Source: CBFFRJ01 sp051486985 (GTDB taxonomy: Bacteria > Pseudomonadota > Gammaproteobacteria > Enterobacterales > Enterobacteriaceae). From it: a stretch of 64,000 nt of DNA. Location: assembly GCF_051486985.1 (NCBI RefSeq), contig NZ_JAHVDV010000022.1, positions 28,230 to 92,229 of the forward strand, given 5' to 3'. Under the pieces are notes generated by a model. The model was not told where the DNA came from. It did not search any database and saw nothing but the letters and a program-made list of their open reading frames with translations. Position numbers and translations under genes: made by a program. Below are positions 9,332 to 18,986 of the stretch, in pieces. How positions within the stretch are numbered: the stretch's first letter is position 1; each line of letters opens with the position of its first letter.

Positions 9332-10018
9332 ATGATGCGCGTATTAATTGTTGAAGATGAACCAGAAATGGTATCAGCTCTCATCAAGGCTTTCGAAAAA
9401 GAAGGCATGATTGCCGATGGCGTTTCGTCCATTAGTGCAGCTAGAAGCGTGCTTCAAGCCGATTTACACGGGTTGATCCTGCTCGACAGGCAACTGCCGG
9501 ACGGCGATGGCGCATCACTTGTCCCCGTCATTCGTAAAATTAACGCCGATCTGCCCATCATTTTCCTGACCGGTAAATCGAATATATCTGACAGAATTGA
9601 AGGCCTCGACCTTGGGGCGGATGACTATCTCAATAAACCGTTTTCATTTGAAGAACTAATGGCCAGAATTCGCGCAATTGGTCGCCGACCAGCTAAAGTG
9701 AGTATTCCGAAGGTCACAATTGCAAACCTTATCTTCGATTTCAACAACAGAGACGTTGTGGTTGACGGCATACCAATAGTACTTCCGAGGAGGCAGTTGC
9801 TTGTACTTGAGGCGCTTTGCACACGTGCTCGACGTACTGTTCTGCGGGAATGGCTGATCGAGAGAGTTTATGGTTTCGATGAAGTAATCCAGTCCAACTC
9901 TCTTGATTCGCACGTTTCCCGCCTGCGTCGTTCATTAGAGTCTGCTGAAGCGCAGGTAACCATACATGTTATACGTGGTGTGGGCTATCTCCTTAAGGAA
10001 AGCCATGAAACTTCTTAA
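9332..10018 (+). CDS. OmpR/PhoB-type response regulator
   Basis: This 228-residue regulator has a receiver domain (residues 1-120) with the acidic pocket VEDEPEM, phospho-acceptor aspartate in LLDRQLPDGDG, the switch threonine in FLTGKS and the conserved lysine in LNKPFSFEEL. A winged-helix DNA-binding domain follows (about 130-225, ending HVIRGVGYLLKE). Two in-frame ATGs occur at 9332 and 9335; either may be used. The kinase gene overlaps its last 14 bases. It probably controls the neighbouring RND permease, by position only. Confidence 0.9.
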   Translation: MMRVLIVEDEPEMVSALIKAFEKEGMIADGVSSISAARSVLQADLHGLILLDRQLPDGDGASLVPVIRKINADLPIIFLTGKSNISDRIEGLDLGADDYLNKPFSFEELMARIRAIGRRPAKVSIPKVTIANLIFDFNNRDVVVDGIPIVLPRRQLLVLEALCTRARRTVLREWLIERVYGFDEVIQSNSLDSHVSRLRRSLESAEAQVTIHVIRGVGYLLKESHETS

Positions 10019-11360
10019 ACCGCTCTCACTCGCTTCTAAAATGGCCATGAGTATTATTTCACTACAGCTTATCACGCTGTATCTCACCATTGGTTATTTT
10101 ATCCTGGATGCGATGAGAACTAATAATCTGACATTTGGCGGTGTTATCCCCGATTCTCAGGTGCAATTAATTCTGGATGCTGTCGCTTATAACGAGCGGA
10201 AGGAATTATTCATTCGTGCAACTCCTCAAGTTGCTACGCTACTTGAGGATGCGGATGCATGGATTGTGGTCAGTGATGATAAGGGGCAGGTTATTCATTC
10301 AGGCAACGTGCCTGAGGTATATGAGAGGTTAACCGAAAACATCAATGCTCTCGGAATGTCCGAAGTTAAAGCAACGAAAGAAAACAGCCAGCTTTCAATG
10401 AAGTTATTAACCAAAAACATAGGTAAAAGAACCATTCGTGTTTTGGTTGGAGGAATACCGACGTATAAAGCTTTTGATATTTTCTCGCTTTTAGCTTCTG
10501 TGCTGAGCTTGAAAATCTTTTTGCCGATGGGTATTGCCGCTGTCATCTTTATTCCATTCATAACGCGTAAAATGCTTTCCGGACTGTCTAACGCTGCGAG
10601 CGATGCAAAACACATTAACGAAAGCGATCGCAAGGCGCGCATTAGAGAAGACGGTATCCCCAGTGAAGTTATGCCGCTGGTTAAAGCCGTAAACGGAGCG
10701 CTACAGCGACTCAGCGACGGATATGACGAGCGCGATCGTTTTCTATCGAGTGCAGCGCACGAGCTCAGAGCACCGATTGCGATCATAGAGGCCCGACTAA
10801 GTATCCTTACTGATACAAAGGCCAGACGCATTCTGGGCAATGATGTCGCGCGTTTGTCAAACCTCGCGGAATCCCTACTAGACCTGCAACGAATCGGTCG
10901 GGAGCTTTCAACTTTTATCGTCGTTGATCTTAAACATATGCTCCGGCAGGTCATTTCTGACTATTCTCCAATGATCATCGCTTCTGGTTATGACATTGAG
11001 TTTATCTCCTGCAAGTGTACCGTCAGCGTCCGTGGGGACGAGGCTTCTCTCTCTCGCGCCGTTATTAATATTCTTCAGAATGCGGTTATTTATGGCGGCG
11101 GGAAGGGGCTCATATCCGTAGAACTCAGTGAAGATGGTTATATCATTATTCAGGATGAAGGGCCTGGTATAGCACTGGCAGAGCGAGAGAGAATTTTCGA
11201 ACCTTTTCAGCGCGTTATACCACAGTCGCAGGGTACAGGCTTGGGGCTTCATTTAGTGAAAGAAATTGTTCATATGCATAAGGGGAGCGTTTCAGCTGGG
11301 GAAGGGAAAAGCGGAGGCGCATTATTTGAAATTTACCTCCCGGTACTGGGCAATCAATAA
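10005..11360 (+). CDS. Membrane sensor histidine kinase
   Basis: This 451-residue inner-membrane kinase has two membrane segments (about residues 12-33 and 155-180) flanking a periplasmic sensor region, a HAMP-like linker, the phospho-acceptor histidine in SSAAHELRAPIA, an N box INILQNAVIYGGG, a G1 box IIIQDEGPGIA and a G2 box GTGLGLHLVKEI. I choose the ATG at 10005, which overlaps the end of the response regulator and gives a normal N-terminal charge before the first helix. The two genes form an operon. The input signal is unknown. Confidence 0.9.
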   Translation: MKLLKPLSLASKMAMSIISLQLITLYLTIGYFILDAMRTNNLTFGGVIPDSQVQLILDAVAYNERKELFIRATPQVATLLEDADAWIVVSDDKGQVIHSGNVPEVYERLTENINALGMSEVKATKENSQLSMKLLTKNIGKRTIRVLVGGIPTYKAFDIFSLLASVLSLKIFLPMGIAAVIFIPFITRKMLSGLSNAASDAKHINESDRKARIREDGIPSEVMPLVKAVNGALQRLSDGYDERDRFLSSAAHELRAPIAIIEARLSILTDTKARRILGNDVARLSNLAESLLDLQRIGRELSTFIVVDLKHMLRQVISDYSPMIIASGYDIEFISCKCTVSVRGDEASLSRAVINILQNAVIYGGGKGLISVELSEDGYIIIQDEGPGIALAERERIFEPFQRVIPQSQGTGLGLHLVKEIVHMHKGSVSAGEGKSGGALFEIYLPVLGNQ

Positions 11361-11903
11361 TATGATACTGTTTATGCCTTTTTATAAATAAAATCCGAGG
11401 TAATGAAATGGTATCTTAAATAAATATGAAAGAGAAACGGGGAGTCACTTTCTGTATTTCGTTTAGGTTAACCATTGCGAGCCTGAGCTTCTTATGAGGA
11501 AGTTTGAGAGTTGTTTATTAACAAATTTTATTGCGGGTTTAAAAATGGCTTCTATTGAAAAAGGGTGTGATTTCACTCAAACCTGGAGGTTAATTTAGTG
11601 ATGTTGAAAGTATTTCTCTATTAACATCCCCACATGATGTCGGTGAAATATTTCGGGGCAGGTGGAGGGTGGTTTTGCACGGTATTACCAACTTTCTGCA
11701 TGAATGAGATGCGGATAGGCTCTTTAATGTTTGTTTGGCAAAAACAAAGATAATAGTGGGGTATTTACGTGAGGAAAGTATACATGATTGAAGAATTCAA
11801 GCCGGTACAGATCAGAACGCTTCCTTACTGAGCCTAATGGGGCTGGTAAATTATTATTTTATTAAGTCTGGCCTGATAACGTCAGGCTCACAGAGGCTCT
11901 CTC
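11361..11903. other. Leader region ahead of the RND permease gene
   Basis: No open frame of note is present in about 540 bases. In most RND operons the membrane-fusion (adaptor) gene would be here; no remnant of one is recognisable. The stretch ends in a hairpin (GCCTGA / TCAGGC, 11872-11888) and the ribosome binding site AGAGG at 11893-11897. Confidence 0.5.
11872..11888 (+). promoter_or_regulatory. Hairpin in the RND gene leader
   Basis: A perfect 6-bp stem GCCTGA / TCAGGC with a five-base loop lies 15 bases before the RND start codon. It has no T tract, so it is either an operator or a leader hairpin influencing translation. Confidence 0.3.
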
Positions 11904-14900
11904 ATGTTTTCACGATTTTTTATTTATCGCCCGGTCTTCGCTTGGGTTATTGCGATTTTAATCATGCTGTTGGGTGCGCTTTCTATTAAGCTTTTGCCTG
12001 TTGAGCAGTACCCTGATGTGGCACCGCCCGCCGTAAATATATCTGCAACGTATACTGGAGCCTCTGCGGAAACGCTTGAAAACAGCGTAACCCAGATACT
12101 CGAACAGCAGCTTACTGGCCTTGATAATCTGCTTTATTTTACCTCCAGTAGCAGTTCGCAGGGTAACGTGACCGTGACCGTGACTTTCAGCCAGGGAACC
12201 GATCCGGATACCGCACAGGTTCAGGTACAGAACAAAGTTCAGCAGGCGCTTTCCCGTCTACCGACTGAAGTACAGCAGCTCGGTGTCACTGTAACCAAAT
12301 CGCAGTCAAACTTTCTGCTTGTTTTAGGTATTTACGACAAAACAGATACCAGCTCCAGCGCGGATATAGGCGACTGGCTCGTGAGTAACCTTCAAGAACC
12401 GCTCGCCAGGACAGAAGGTGTAGGAGATATTCAGGTCTTTGGTGGGCAGTATGCCATGCGTATTTGGCTGGACCCTTTCAAGTTAAACTCCTTTGCACTT
12501 CAACCCTCGGACATTTCATCGGCTATTCAGGCTCAGAACATTCAGGTCTCAGCGGGTAAAATAGGAGGCCTTCCTTCGTCTTCCTCCCAGCAATTGACTG
12601 CAACTGTTCGTGCTCAGTCCCGCCTCCAGACGGCGGAAGAATTCAGAAATATTATTGTCAGGAGTAGTAAGGATGGAGCAACCGTCCGACTTGGTGACGT
12701 TGCGCGCGTTGAAATCGGGAGTGAATCATATGACATGACAACCCGGCTGAACGGTCATCCCGCCACTGGCATGGGCATCATGCTTGCCCCTGGTGCTAAT
12801 GCACTGGACACAGCTGAGCAGGTTAAGTCAAAACTTAATGAATACCGCCATTCTATGCCCGCAGGGTATGAGGTGGCCTATGCCCTTGACAGCACTGACT
12901 TTATCCGTCTTTCAGTGAAGGATGTAATCATCACGTTGTTCGAGGCTATCGGACTTGTAATTGTTGTGATGTACCTTTTCCTTCAAAACATTCGCGCAAC
13001 GCTTATACCTGCGCTGGCCGTACCGGTGGTACTGCTAGGCACGTTCGGCGTACTCGCCCTGTCTGGCTATACGATAAATACGCTGACGCTTTTTGCGATG
13101 GTGCTGGCGATTGGCTTGCTGGTTGACGATGCTATCGTTGTGGTCGAAAACGTCGAGAGGATCATGCATGAGGAGGGGCTCGGGGCCAGGGAAGCAACAG
13201 AAAAATCAATGAAGGAGATCTCCGGCGCGCTCGTGGCTATTGCACTGGTACTTTCTGCAGTATTCCTTCCCATGGCATTTTTTGCCGGTTCGACAGGTGT
13301 CATCTATCGTCAGTTTTCCATCACCATCATTGCGGCAATGACACTATCTGTAGTAGTGGCTCTGACATTGACACCAGCCCTTTGCGGGGCATTTTTGAAG
13401 CCGGGTAATTTAAAAAACCGGGGTTTTTTTGGTGGTTTCAATAAGTTCTATGACGCACTTGAACACAAATATTCGCTCGTGGTTATCAAAATTTTCCGAC
13501 GTCCCATATTTATGCTTGTGCTCTACGGTACCGTTGGTTTGATGTTGTTTGTTATGTTCTCTCGTCTCCCTGGTAGTTTTCTTCCCACTGAAGATCAGGG
13601 CAGTATCATGCTGCAGGCTACGCTACCTGCTGGCGCAACGTCCGGGCGTACCGAGGAGGTGAATAAGCAGATCACCGACTGGTTCCTAAGCGAGGAAAAA
13701 GACAATACTGACGTGGTGTTCACGATTAATGGCTTTAACTTCAGCGGCGCGGCTCAGAACGCCGGTATGGCATTTGTAAAGCTCAGGAATTGGGAAGACC
13801 GTAAGGGGAGTAATAACTCAGCTGATGCGATAGCTATGCGAGCGATGATGGCATTGTCTTCCGTCAAAGACGCCCAGATTTACGCGCTGACCCCGCCTCC
13901 CGTACCCGGTCTTGGCCAGAATACCGGCTTTACCTATGAGTTGATGGCCAGCGGCAGTGTGACGCGTAGCGAATTGGAACAAATGCGCGATGAACTCTTG
14001 GCTGCTGCTCAGAAAGATCCAGCACTGCAAGCGGTCCGCGCAAACGTACTGCCCCAGATGCCCCAACTGCAGATTGACATCGATACAAATAAGGCTGTGG
14101 CGCTTGGATTACAGTTATCTGATGTTACTGAAACTCTGACCAGTGCCTGGGGAGGTGCCTACGTTAATGACTTCATTGATCGAGGCCGCGTTAAACGTGT
14201 TTATATGCAGGGAGATGAACAGTTTCGGGCAGCACCTACTGACCTGGATAAATGGTTTATCCGTAATGACGATGCTGGAATGACGCCGTTTACCGCCTTT
14301 GCCTCGACTCGCTGGACCAGCGGGCCGGAAAGTCTGGATCGCTTCAATGGCTCCTCCTCTTATGAAATACAGGGGCAAAATGCGAGCGGTTTTAGCTCTG
14401 GGGATGCGATGGATGCCATAGAAAGGATTGCTGCACAGCTGCCAGCGGGGGCAACTGGAGAATGGAGTGGGCTTTCACTGCAAGAGAAACAGGCTGGTGG
14501 TCAATCCGTTGCGCTTTATTCAATATCGCTGTTAGTTGTCTTTTTGTGTCTGGCTGCGCTTTATGAAAGCTGGTCTGTGCCTCTTTCCGTTCTGCTGGCG
14601 GTACCGCTGGGGGTGCTGGGAACTGTAATGGCCATCGCAATTCGAGGGCTGGATAACGATATTTATTTTCAGGTTGCGCTGCTGACTACAATCGGGCTTA
14701 CGTCTAAGAATGCTATTCTAATCGTTGAGTTTGCAGAAGAGGCCTACAAGAAAGGGACCTCGCTGAGTTTGGCAGCCCTCAGTGCAGCACAGACACGCTT
14801 GCGTCCGATACTGATGACCTCTCTCGCATTTATCGCTGGTGTGGTTCCACTCGCTGTGGCCACCGGGGCAGGGGCTAACAGCCGTATTGCAATAGGAACG

Positions 14901-15011
14901 GGTATCATCGGCGGTACGTTTGCCGGTACAGTGTTGGCGCTGTTCTTTGTTCCACTTTTCTTTATTATTGTTCGCCGTTTTACAGCAAAGCCTGATATTA
15001 AGAACTGTTAG
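11904..15011 (+). CDS. RND efflux permease (AcrB/MexB-like, HAE1 family)
   Basis: This 1035-residue proton-driven inner-membrane pump has the duplicated RND layout: N-terminal helix with RPVFAWVIAILIMLLG, the family mark LLPVEQYPDVAPP, two large periplasmic loops, and the central transmembrane block containing the paired aspartates of AIGLLVDDAIVVVENVERIM (helix 4). The second half repeats it (ALYESWSVPLSVLLAVPLG, TTIGLTSKNAILIVEFAEE). Length and motifs match intact AcrB-type drug transporters. There is no adaptor gene and no outer-membrane channel gene beside it. It must borrow partners from elsewhere or be controlled, with them, by the adjacent two-component system. Substrate unknown. Confidence 0.92.
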   Translation: MFSRFFIYRPVFAWVIAILIMLLGALSIKLLPVEQYPDVAPPAVNISATYTGASAETLENSVTQILEQQLTGLDNLLYFTSSSSSQGNVTVTVTFSQGTDPDTAQVQVQNKVQQALSRLPTEVQQLGVTVTKSQSNFLLVLGIYDKTDTSSSADIGDWLVSNLQEPLARTEGVGDIQVFGGQYAMRIWLDPFKLNSFALQPSDISSAIQAQNIQVSAGKIGGLPSSSSQQLTATVRAQSRLQTAEEFRNIIVRSSKDGATVRLGDVARVEIGSESYDMTTRLNGHPATGMGIMLAPGANALDTAEQVKSKLNEYRHSMPAGYEVAYALDSTDFIRLSVKDVIITLFEAIGLVIVVMYLFLQNIRATLIPALAVPVVLLGTFGVLALSGYTINTLTLFAMVLAIGLLVDDAIVVVENVERIMHEEGLGAREATEKSMKEISGALVAIALVLSAVFLPMAFFAGSTGVIYRQFSITIIAAMTLSVVVALTLTPALCGAFLKPGNLKNRGFFGGFNKFYDALEHKYSLVVIKIFRRPIFMLVLYGTVGLMLFVMFSRLPGSFLPTEDQGSIMLQATLPAGATSGRTEEVNKQITDWFLSEEKDNTDVVFTINGFNFSGAAQNAGMAFVKLRNWEDRKGSNNSADAIAMRAMMALSSVKDAQIYALTPPPVPGLGQNTGFTYELMASGSVTRSELEQMRDELLAAAQKDPALQAVRANVLPQMPQLQIDIDTNKAVALGLQLSDVTETLTSAWGGAYVNDFIDRGRVKRVYMQGDEQFRAAPTDLDKWFIRNDDAGMTPFTAFASTRWTSGPESLDRFNGSSSYEIQGQNASGFSSGDAMDAIERIAAQLPAGATGEWSGLSLQEKQAGGQSVALYSISLLVVFLCLAALYESWSVPLSVLLAVPLGVLGTVMAIAIRGLDNDIYFQVALLTTIGLTSKNAILIVEFAEEAYKKGTSLSLAALSAAQTRLRPILMTSLAFIAGVVPLAVATGAGANSRIAIGTGIIGGTFAGTVLALFFVPLFFIIVRRFTAKPDIKNC

Positions 15012-15018
15012 TTTTAAC

Positions 15019-15058
15019 ATTCAGGGTGTACTGAATATAGTATGCCCTGAATATAAAA
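15019..15058 (+). terminator. Putative terminator after the RND gene
   Basis: Arms ATTCAGGG (15019-15026) and CCCTGAAT (15045-15052) can form a stem just after the RND stop. An A-rich tail instead of a T run makes it an imperfect terminator on the plus strand. Confidence 0.4.
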
Positions 15059-16194
15059 AATTCCTGCATCAAAGTTAGACTTGGCCGTTAAACTATCATG
15101 CCACTATTTTTAGAATGGACGTTTATTTATTGATGCAATATTTTAAGGTTGTTATCAAGTTGCCGCGGTTTACCTGGGTTATGGTTGATGAAATAGGACG
15201 CATCTTATAAAGGTGAGCTTCATAGTAATATATTTAAATGGCGTGGGCATGACGGGGTGTTGTATATCCTGGAGTTTTTCGTCTGCCAATGCTTTTCCAG
15301 TAGCAGTGTCCACTTTTTCTACACAATAGTACTATACCTCTTTCTATCTCTTGATTTCGTGGCTAACCTTGTTGGGGTGTTAATTTTTAGCGATTTCTTT
15401 AATGCTATATTTTCTGCCGAATCTCTGGCGAGATTCTATATTTCATCAAGCGCAAACACTTGCTGATGGCGTTTTCAGACATAAGAACATTGTTCATCAT
15501 TCTAATGACAATAAAAAAGATGGAAAAAGTTTTTATCGGAAATTACGTAGGTGTAATGCAGGTAATCACTTCACTCAGATCTATCTCAAAAGGTTGCTTT
15601 CTGATCTAGTAAGTCGCTTCAATAGAACCTTCAATTAGTAAAAAATAAACCAGGCTTACAATTACATGAGGGTTTTGGCATAAATCTACATATTCATTTT
15701 CAATGAATCTGGCCGAAACGAGTTGCGTTCGTGGCGATTTTATAGATGTGAAGAGAGTCGATAATAAAGAGGCAAGGCTGGGTGTGGGGTTTTCATTAGT
15801 TATGAATATGAGGTTAATTGTTCCCGGTTTATCCGATATGAAGTGGGTGAGTTTCCATTGTGGGGTTATTGTAAATGCCGTGATTATTTGTGTTTTGTTT
15901 TTTCTTTGGTGTTGTGGTAATTAACATTAAAAAGTAGGTGTTTCTTTTCGTGAGGATGTTATTGACGAGTTGATCGATGGTGCGATTGTTCCTGTAACCC
16001 TCTAAAGCCTAAAGTATGAATCATGGTTTATTACCGATCAAATATGTGATGTCGAAAATAAATGTGACACTGAGCAAGGCAGGATTGAATCTCTGCAGAG
16101 AACGGAAAGGCATATAAAGTTAGTGAATGTTAATTCACTCATATTAAGTGTCCATCCTGCAATTCAGGTTTTCCGGTGGTTAGTGATTAAATTC
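15053..16194. other. AT-rich stretch with no recognisable gene
   Basis: More than 1.1 kb with only short frames (69-78 codons) that lack ribosome binding sites and protein-like composition. It lies between the RND gene and the IS3 fragment. It is probably decayed or non-coding acquired DNA at the left edge of the mobile region. Confidence 0.5.
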
Positions 16195-16195
16195 A

Positions 16196-16585
16196 GGGCA
16201 TCAAAAGGTACTCGACGCGCTGATGATGGCCGTCTGGAGGCGAAAACCGGACGGCGAGGTCATCGTACATAGCGATCAAGGTAGTCAGTACGGCAATGAC
16301 GACTGGCAGCGCTTCTGCCTGGCCAATAACCTGGCACAGAGCATGAGCCGGCGTGGCAACTGCCAGGATAATGCGGTGGCCGAATCGTTCTTCAGTTCCC
16401 TGAAAAAAGAACGCATCAGGAAGAGAATATACAAAATCCGGGATCTGGCCCGGGCGGATATCTTCGATTACATTGAAGTGTTCTACAACCGGGCCCGGCG
16501 CCACAGTCACCTCGGCGGCGTGAGTCCGGAGGCCTTCGAACAGGCCTCGTCGTGAGGACAGAATTTGTCTACTGTCGTGGGGTCA
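16196..16585 (+). mobile_element. Truncated IS3-family insertion sequence (3' part)
   Basis: The last ~115 codons of an IS3-family transposase OrfB are followed by the presumed right terminus GGGGTCA at 16579-16585, the complement of the TGACCCC end seen in the IS51 group. The reading frame can be followed upstream to about 16196, where recognisable sequence stops, so most of the element, including orfA and the left end, is gone. It abuts the decayed helicase gene on its right. Confidence 0.75.
16202..16555 (+). pseudogene. IS3-family transposase OrfB, C-terminal fragment
   Basis: The fragment keeps the second half of the rve integrase core: HSDQGSQYGNDDWQRF includes the second catalytic aspartate and NAVAESFFSSLKKERI the catalytic glutamate, followed by the typical YIEVFYNRARRHSHLGGVSP end. 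The first catalytic aspartate and the N-terminal helix-turn-helix are missing, so it cannot transpose. It is very like transposases widespread in Enterobacteriaceae. Confidence 0.85.
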
Positions 16586-17382
16586 GTCCATCCCTGGATT
16601 TCAGGATGGCTGAGTAACGGCGAATGGAAGTTAGAAAAAGCAAATCAAATAGCCATTTTAGCAAGAAAAGAAAAATCATTAACATTATTCTGCTCTGGAT
16701 TAAACTTAAACTTCAGGCTTTATGTTGACACACCTCTAGATAAAACTGGTACTGATTGCTCAGATCTATACAAAGATCTGTTAGCATACAAGTACGGCTC
16801 TATAAGTACAGCACAAGAATTTATTAACAAAGTTTTTGATGGAGTTATAGTAGATGATAATACTCCGCTCTTACTAAGAAAAAAATAAAAACAATTTGAA
16901 ATGAATTAAAAAATGAAGATTTAATACATAAATTTCATGACATCGCATATATTTTAAGGATAAATTCAACAGAACATACTTATGGAGATCTAATAAGAAC
17001 AATCTCTGACGATATTTTAGCCAAACAATTCTAACTATTCAAACTATTCAAACTATTCAAACTATTCAAACTATTAGATGATAATGAGATACAAGTAATG
17101 ACTTTTCATAAATCTAAAGGACTGGAATTCAAATTAGTATTTCACCTAAATTTAGATGAATGGTCTTTCCCATTTAGAAAATATAACAGCGAAGACAGAT
17201 ACACACCTATATACCAGACGCTTCAACAAGAACTTAACCTTCACAACGTTGGCATGACCAGAGCTGAGAATTGCTGTATCCTTATTAACTCATCTCTCAG
17301 AGAAAATGCATCTGGGGATTTTAAAAACACAGATGAATCATATTTCTTCAAATTACCGCAGTTAAACAATCTGTATAGATGA
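16586..17382 (+). pseudogene. Decayed C-terminal part of an SF1 (UvrD/Rep-like) helicase
   Basis: Several frames together read as the C-terminal part of a superfamily 1 helicase. The frame at 16565-16888 carries WKLEKANQIAILARKEKS, and the frame at 17098-17382 carries motif V-like VMTFHKSKGLEFKLVF and motif VI-like HNVGMTRAENCCILIN. Between them are a frameshift near 16885-16900 and a stop near 17032. The N-terminal ATPase half is absent, cut off at the IS3 end. Such helicases occur in defence loci (for example Gabija GajB) and in repair; the fragment is too short to choose. Strongly AT-rich compared with the core. Confidence 0.65.
17034..17076 (+). repeat. 9-bp tandem repeat inside the helicase relic
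   Basis: The unit ACTATTCAA repeats about four to five times head to tail. In the frame of the downstream helicase motif it encodes repeated Leu-Phe-Lys, so its expansion keeps the frame. It likely arose by slippage after the gene lost function. Confidence 0.8.
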
Positions 17383-17643
17383 AATTTTTAATCATTTACG
17401 TAGGAGGGAGAATCCAAAAAAAAACCCCTTTACTTTTAACAATCAACACATTAATTGTAAAAACATGAATATCAACATGGCGATTATTAATTTTCTCAAT
17501 TGGTTTTATAAGTAGCAACATTCCATAAGAACGGCTGCTAACTTAGCAGCCTGCACAATTAAAGCTTAAAGAATTTATTATCTTGAGATAATTCAAGAAT
17601 AATATAACGATTATATTTCTGATAATCTTCTTTTATTAATTTA
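17383..17643. other. Non-coding junction between helicase relic and integrase relic
   Basis: About 260 AT-rich bases without a gene. The truncation point of the integrase (near 17660) suggests that a deletion or rearrangement joined two unrelated pieces here. Confidence 0.4.
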
Positions 17644-18585
17644 TCAGACAGTATAGATACAATATTTGCGGGGATCATTCCTCCCAGGAAACACCAGAGG
17701 ATATTGCCCAGACATCACCTTGAGCTGCTGTACGATCTCTATGGCTTGGGTAGAGAGGGGGACAAGGTGAGGTCGTATCATCTTCATTCGGTTGGCAGGA
17801 ATTTCCCACACCGCTTTCTCAAGATCAAACTCACTCCAGAAAGCACCTCGAAGCTCGCCGGTGCGAACTCCCGTAAGGATCAACAGTCGAGCAGCAAGAA
17901 CAACTAACGGGCTTCCAGTATAGCTGGAGAGAGCTTTAAAGAAGTCTGGTAACTCCTCAACGGTAAGGAAGGGATAATGCTTCGATTCATGTCCTGACAT
18001 CGCGCTGGTTAGATCCGCAGCAGGATTGTATTCCGCGCGACCGGTAACGATGGCGTAACGAAAGACTTCGCTGCAGCGCTGGCGAACCTTCTTGGCCTTC
18101 TCTGTCGCGCCACGGCTTTCCATACGACGCAGCACATTCAGCAGAACCAGTGGTTTGATTTCATTCACCGGCTGCTGGCCGATATAGGGAAAAATATCTT
18201 TATTGAAAGCTTCGATAATGTCGGAGGCATAACCTTCTGACCATCGGCTCACCTTCGTTCCATGCCATTCAAGTGCCACAGCCTGAAACGTATTATTGAG
18301 CTGCACATCCCGAACCAGCTTTTCTTCTTTCTTGGCAAACGATGGATCGATACCCTCGGCCAGCTTTTTCTTGGCTTCATCACGTAGCGCCCTAGCTTGT
18401 GCGAGAGACACTGCTGGATAAACACCAAAAGCCATACGCTTCTCTTTTCCATTGAAGCGATATTTCATCCGCCAGTATCGAGAACCAGAGGGAACAACCT
18501 CAAGATACAAACCAGCGCCATCCGACAGTTTGAAGGCTTTCTCTCTGGGTTTAGCGGTATCGACTTGTCGAGCATTAAGCTTCAT
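17644..18585 (-). pseudogene. P4-type tyrosine integrase, truncated at the C-terminus
   Basis: About 313 residues of a P4-like site-specific recombinase remain. The N-terminal DUF4102-type arm-binding domain (KLSDGAGLYLEVVPSGSRYWRMKYRF), the core-binding domain and the first catalytic arginine (LTGVRTGELRGAFW) are intact. The frame leaves the family after FPGRNDPRK and ends within six codons, so the HxxR and tyrosine nucleophile are lost. I start it at the ATG at 18585. It lies directly beside the thrW-derived repeat at 18737, the usual place for an integrase that targets thrW. It marks an older island whose other end is not visible. Confidence 0.85.
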
Positions 18586-18736
18586 TGGGGGCATCTCCGA
18601 AAACCGAACACAGAATGCCCCCAATTGTAACTTGATTCTGGTTGAGTCCAGTTGATAACAGGAGATAAGATACGGGCCAGAAACCGCAGTATACGGGCTT
18701 TGAGTTGATTTCGGTAGACTTGGGGAGAGTTTGAAA

Positions 18737-18778
18737 TGGTGCCGATAATAGGAGTCGAACCTACGACCTTCGCATTAC
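18737..18778 (-). repeat. Direct repeat of the thrW 3' part (island attachment site, distal copy)
   Basis: Forty-two bases identical to the 3' part of the tRNA-Thr gene at 26790-26831 occur in the same orientation, then diverge. This is the footprint left when an integrase recombines in a tRNA gene, and it marks the left border of the 8-kb island. It is not a functional tRNA gene, because the 5' half is missing. Confidence 0.95.
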
Positions 18779-18986
18779 CGAAACTCGCGTAACCACATGA
18801 GTTTGTGAGGTTCGATTGTAGGACGCATTTGTAGTAGGTGCTACAAACAGTTTGTTCGCTACCCCAAAATGCTCTTTGCATTAGCGCCAGACACTTCCCT
18901 CTTCACAAACGAAGGGGTAATCTTAAACCTCACTCAACATCGGTCGCTTTTAAGCTATGCGCGATGGTGGCGCTAATAGGGACATT

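Noticed and set aside
15257..15924. Open frames of 69-78 codons in the AT-rich stretch
   Set aside because: No ribosome binding sites, unlikely composition (runs of Ser, Phe and Cys) and no recognisable domain.
18737..18778. A second tRNA-Thr gene
   Set aside because: Only the 3' 42 bases match; the sequence then diverges so that no 5' acceptor strand or D arm exists. It is an integration repeat.
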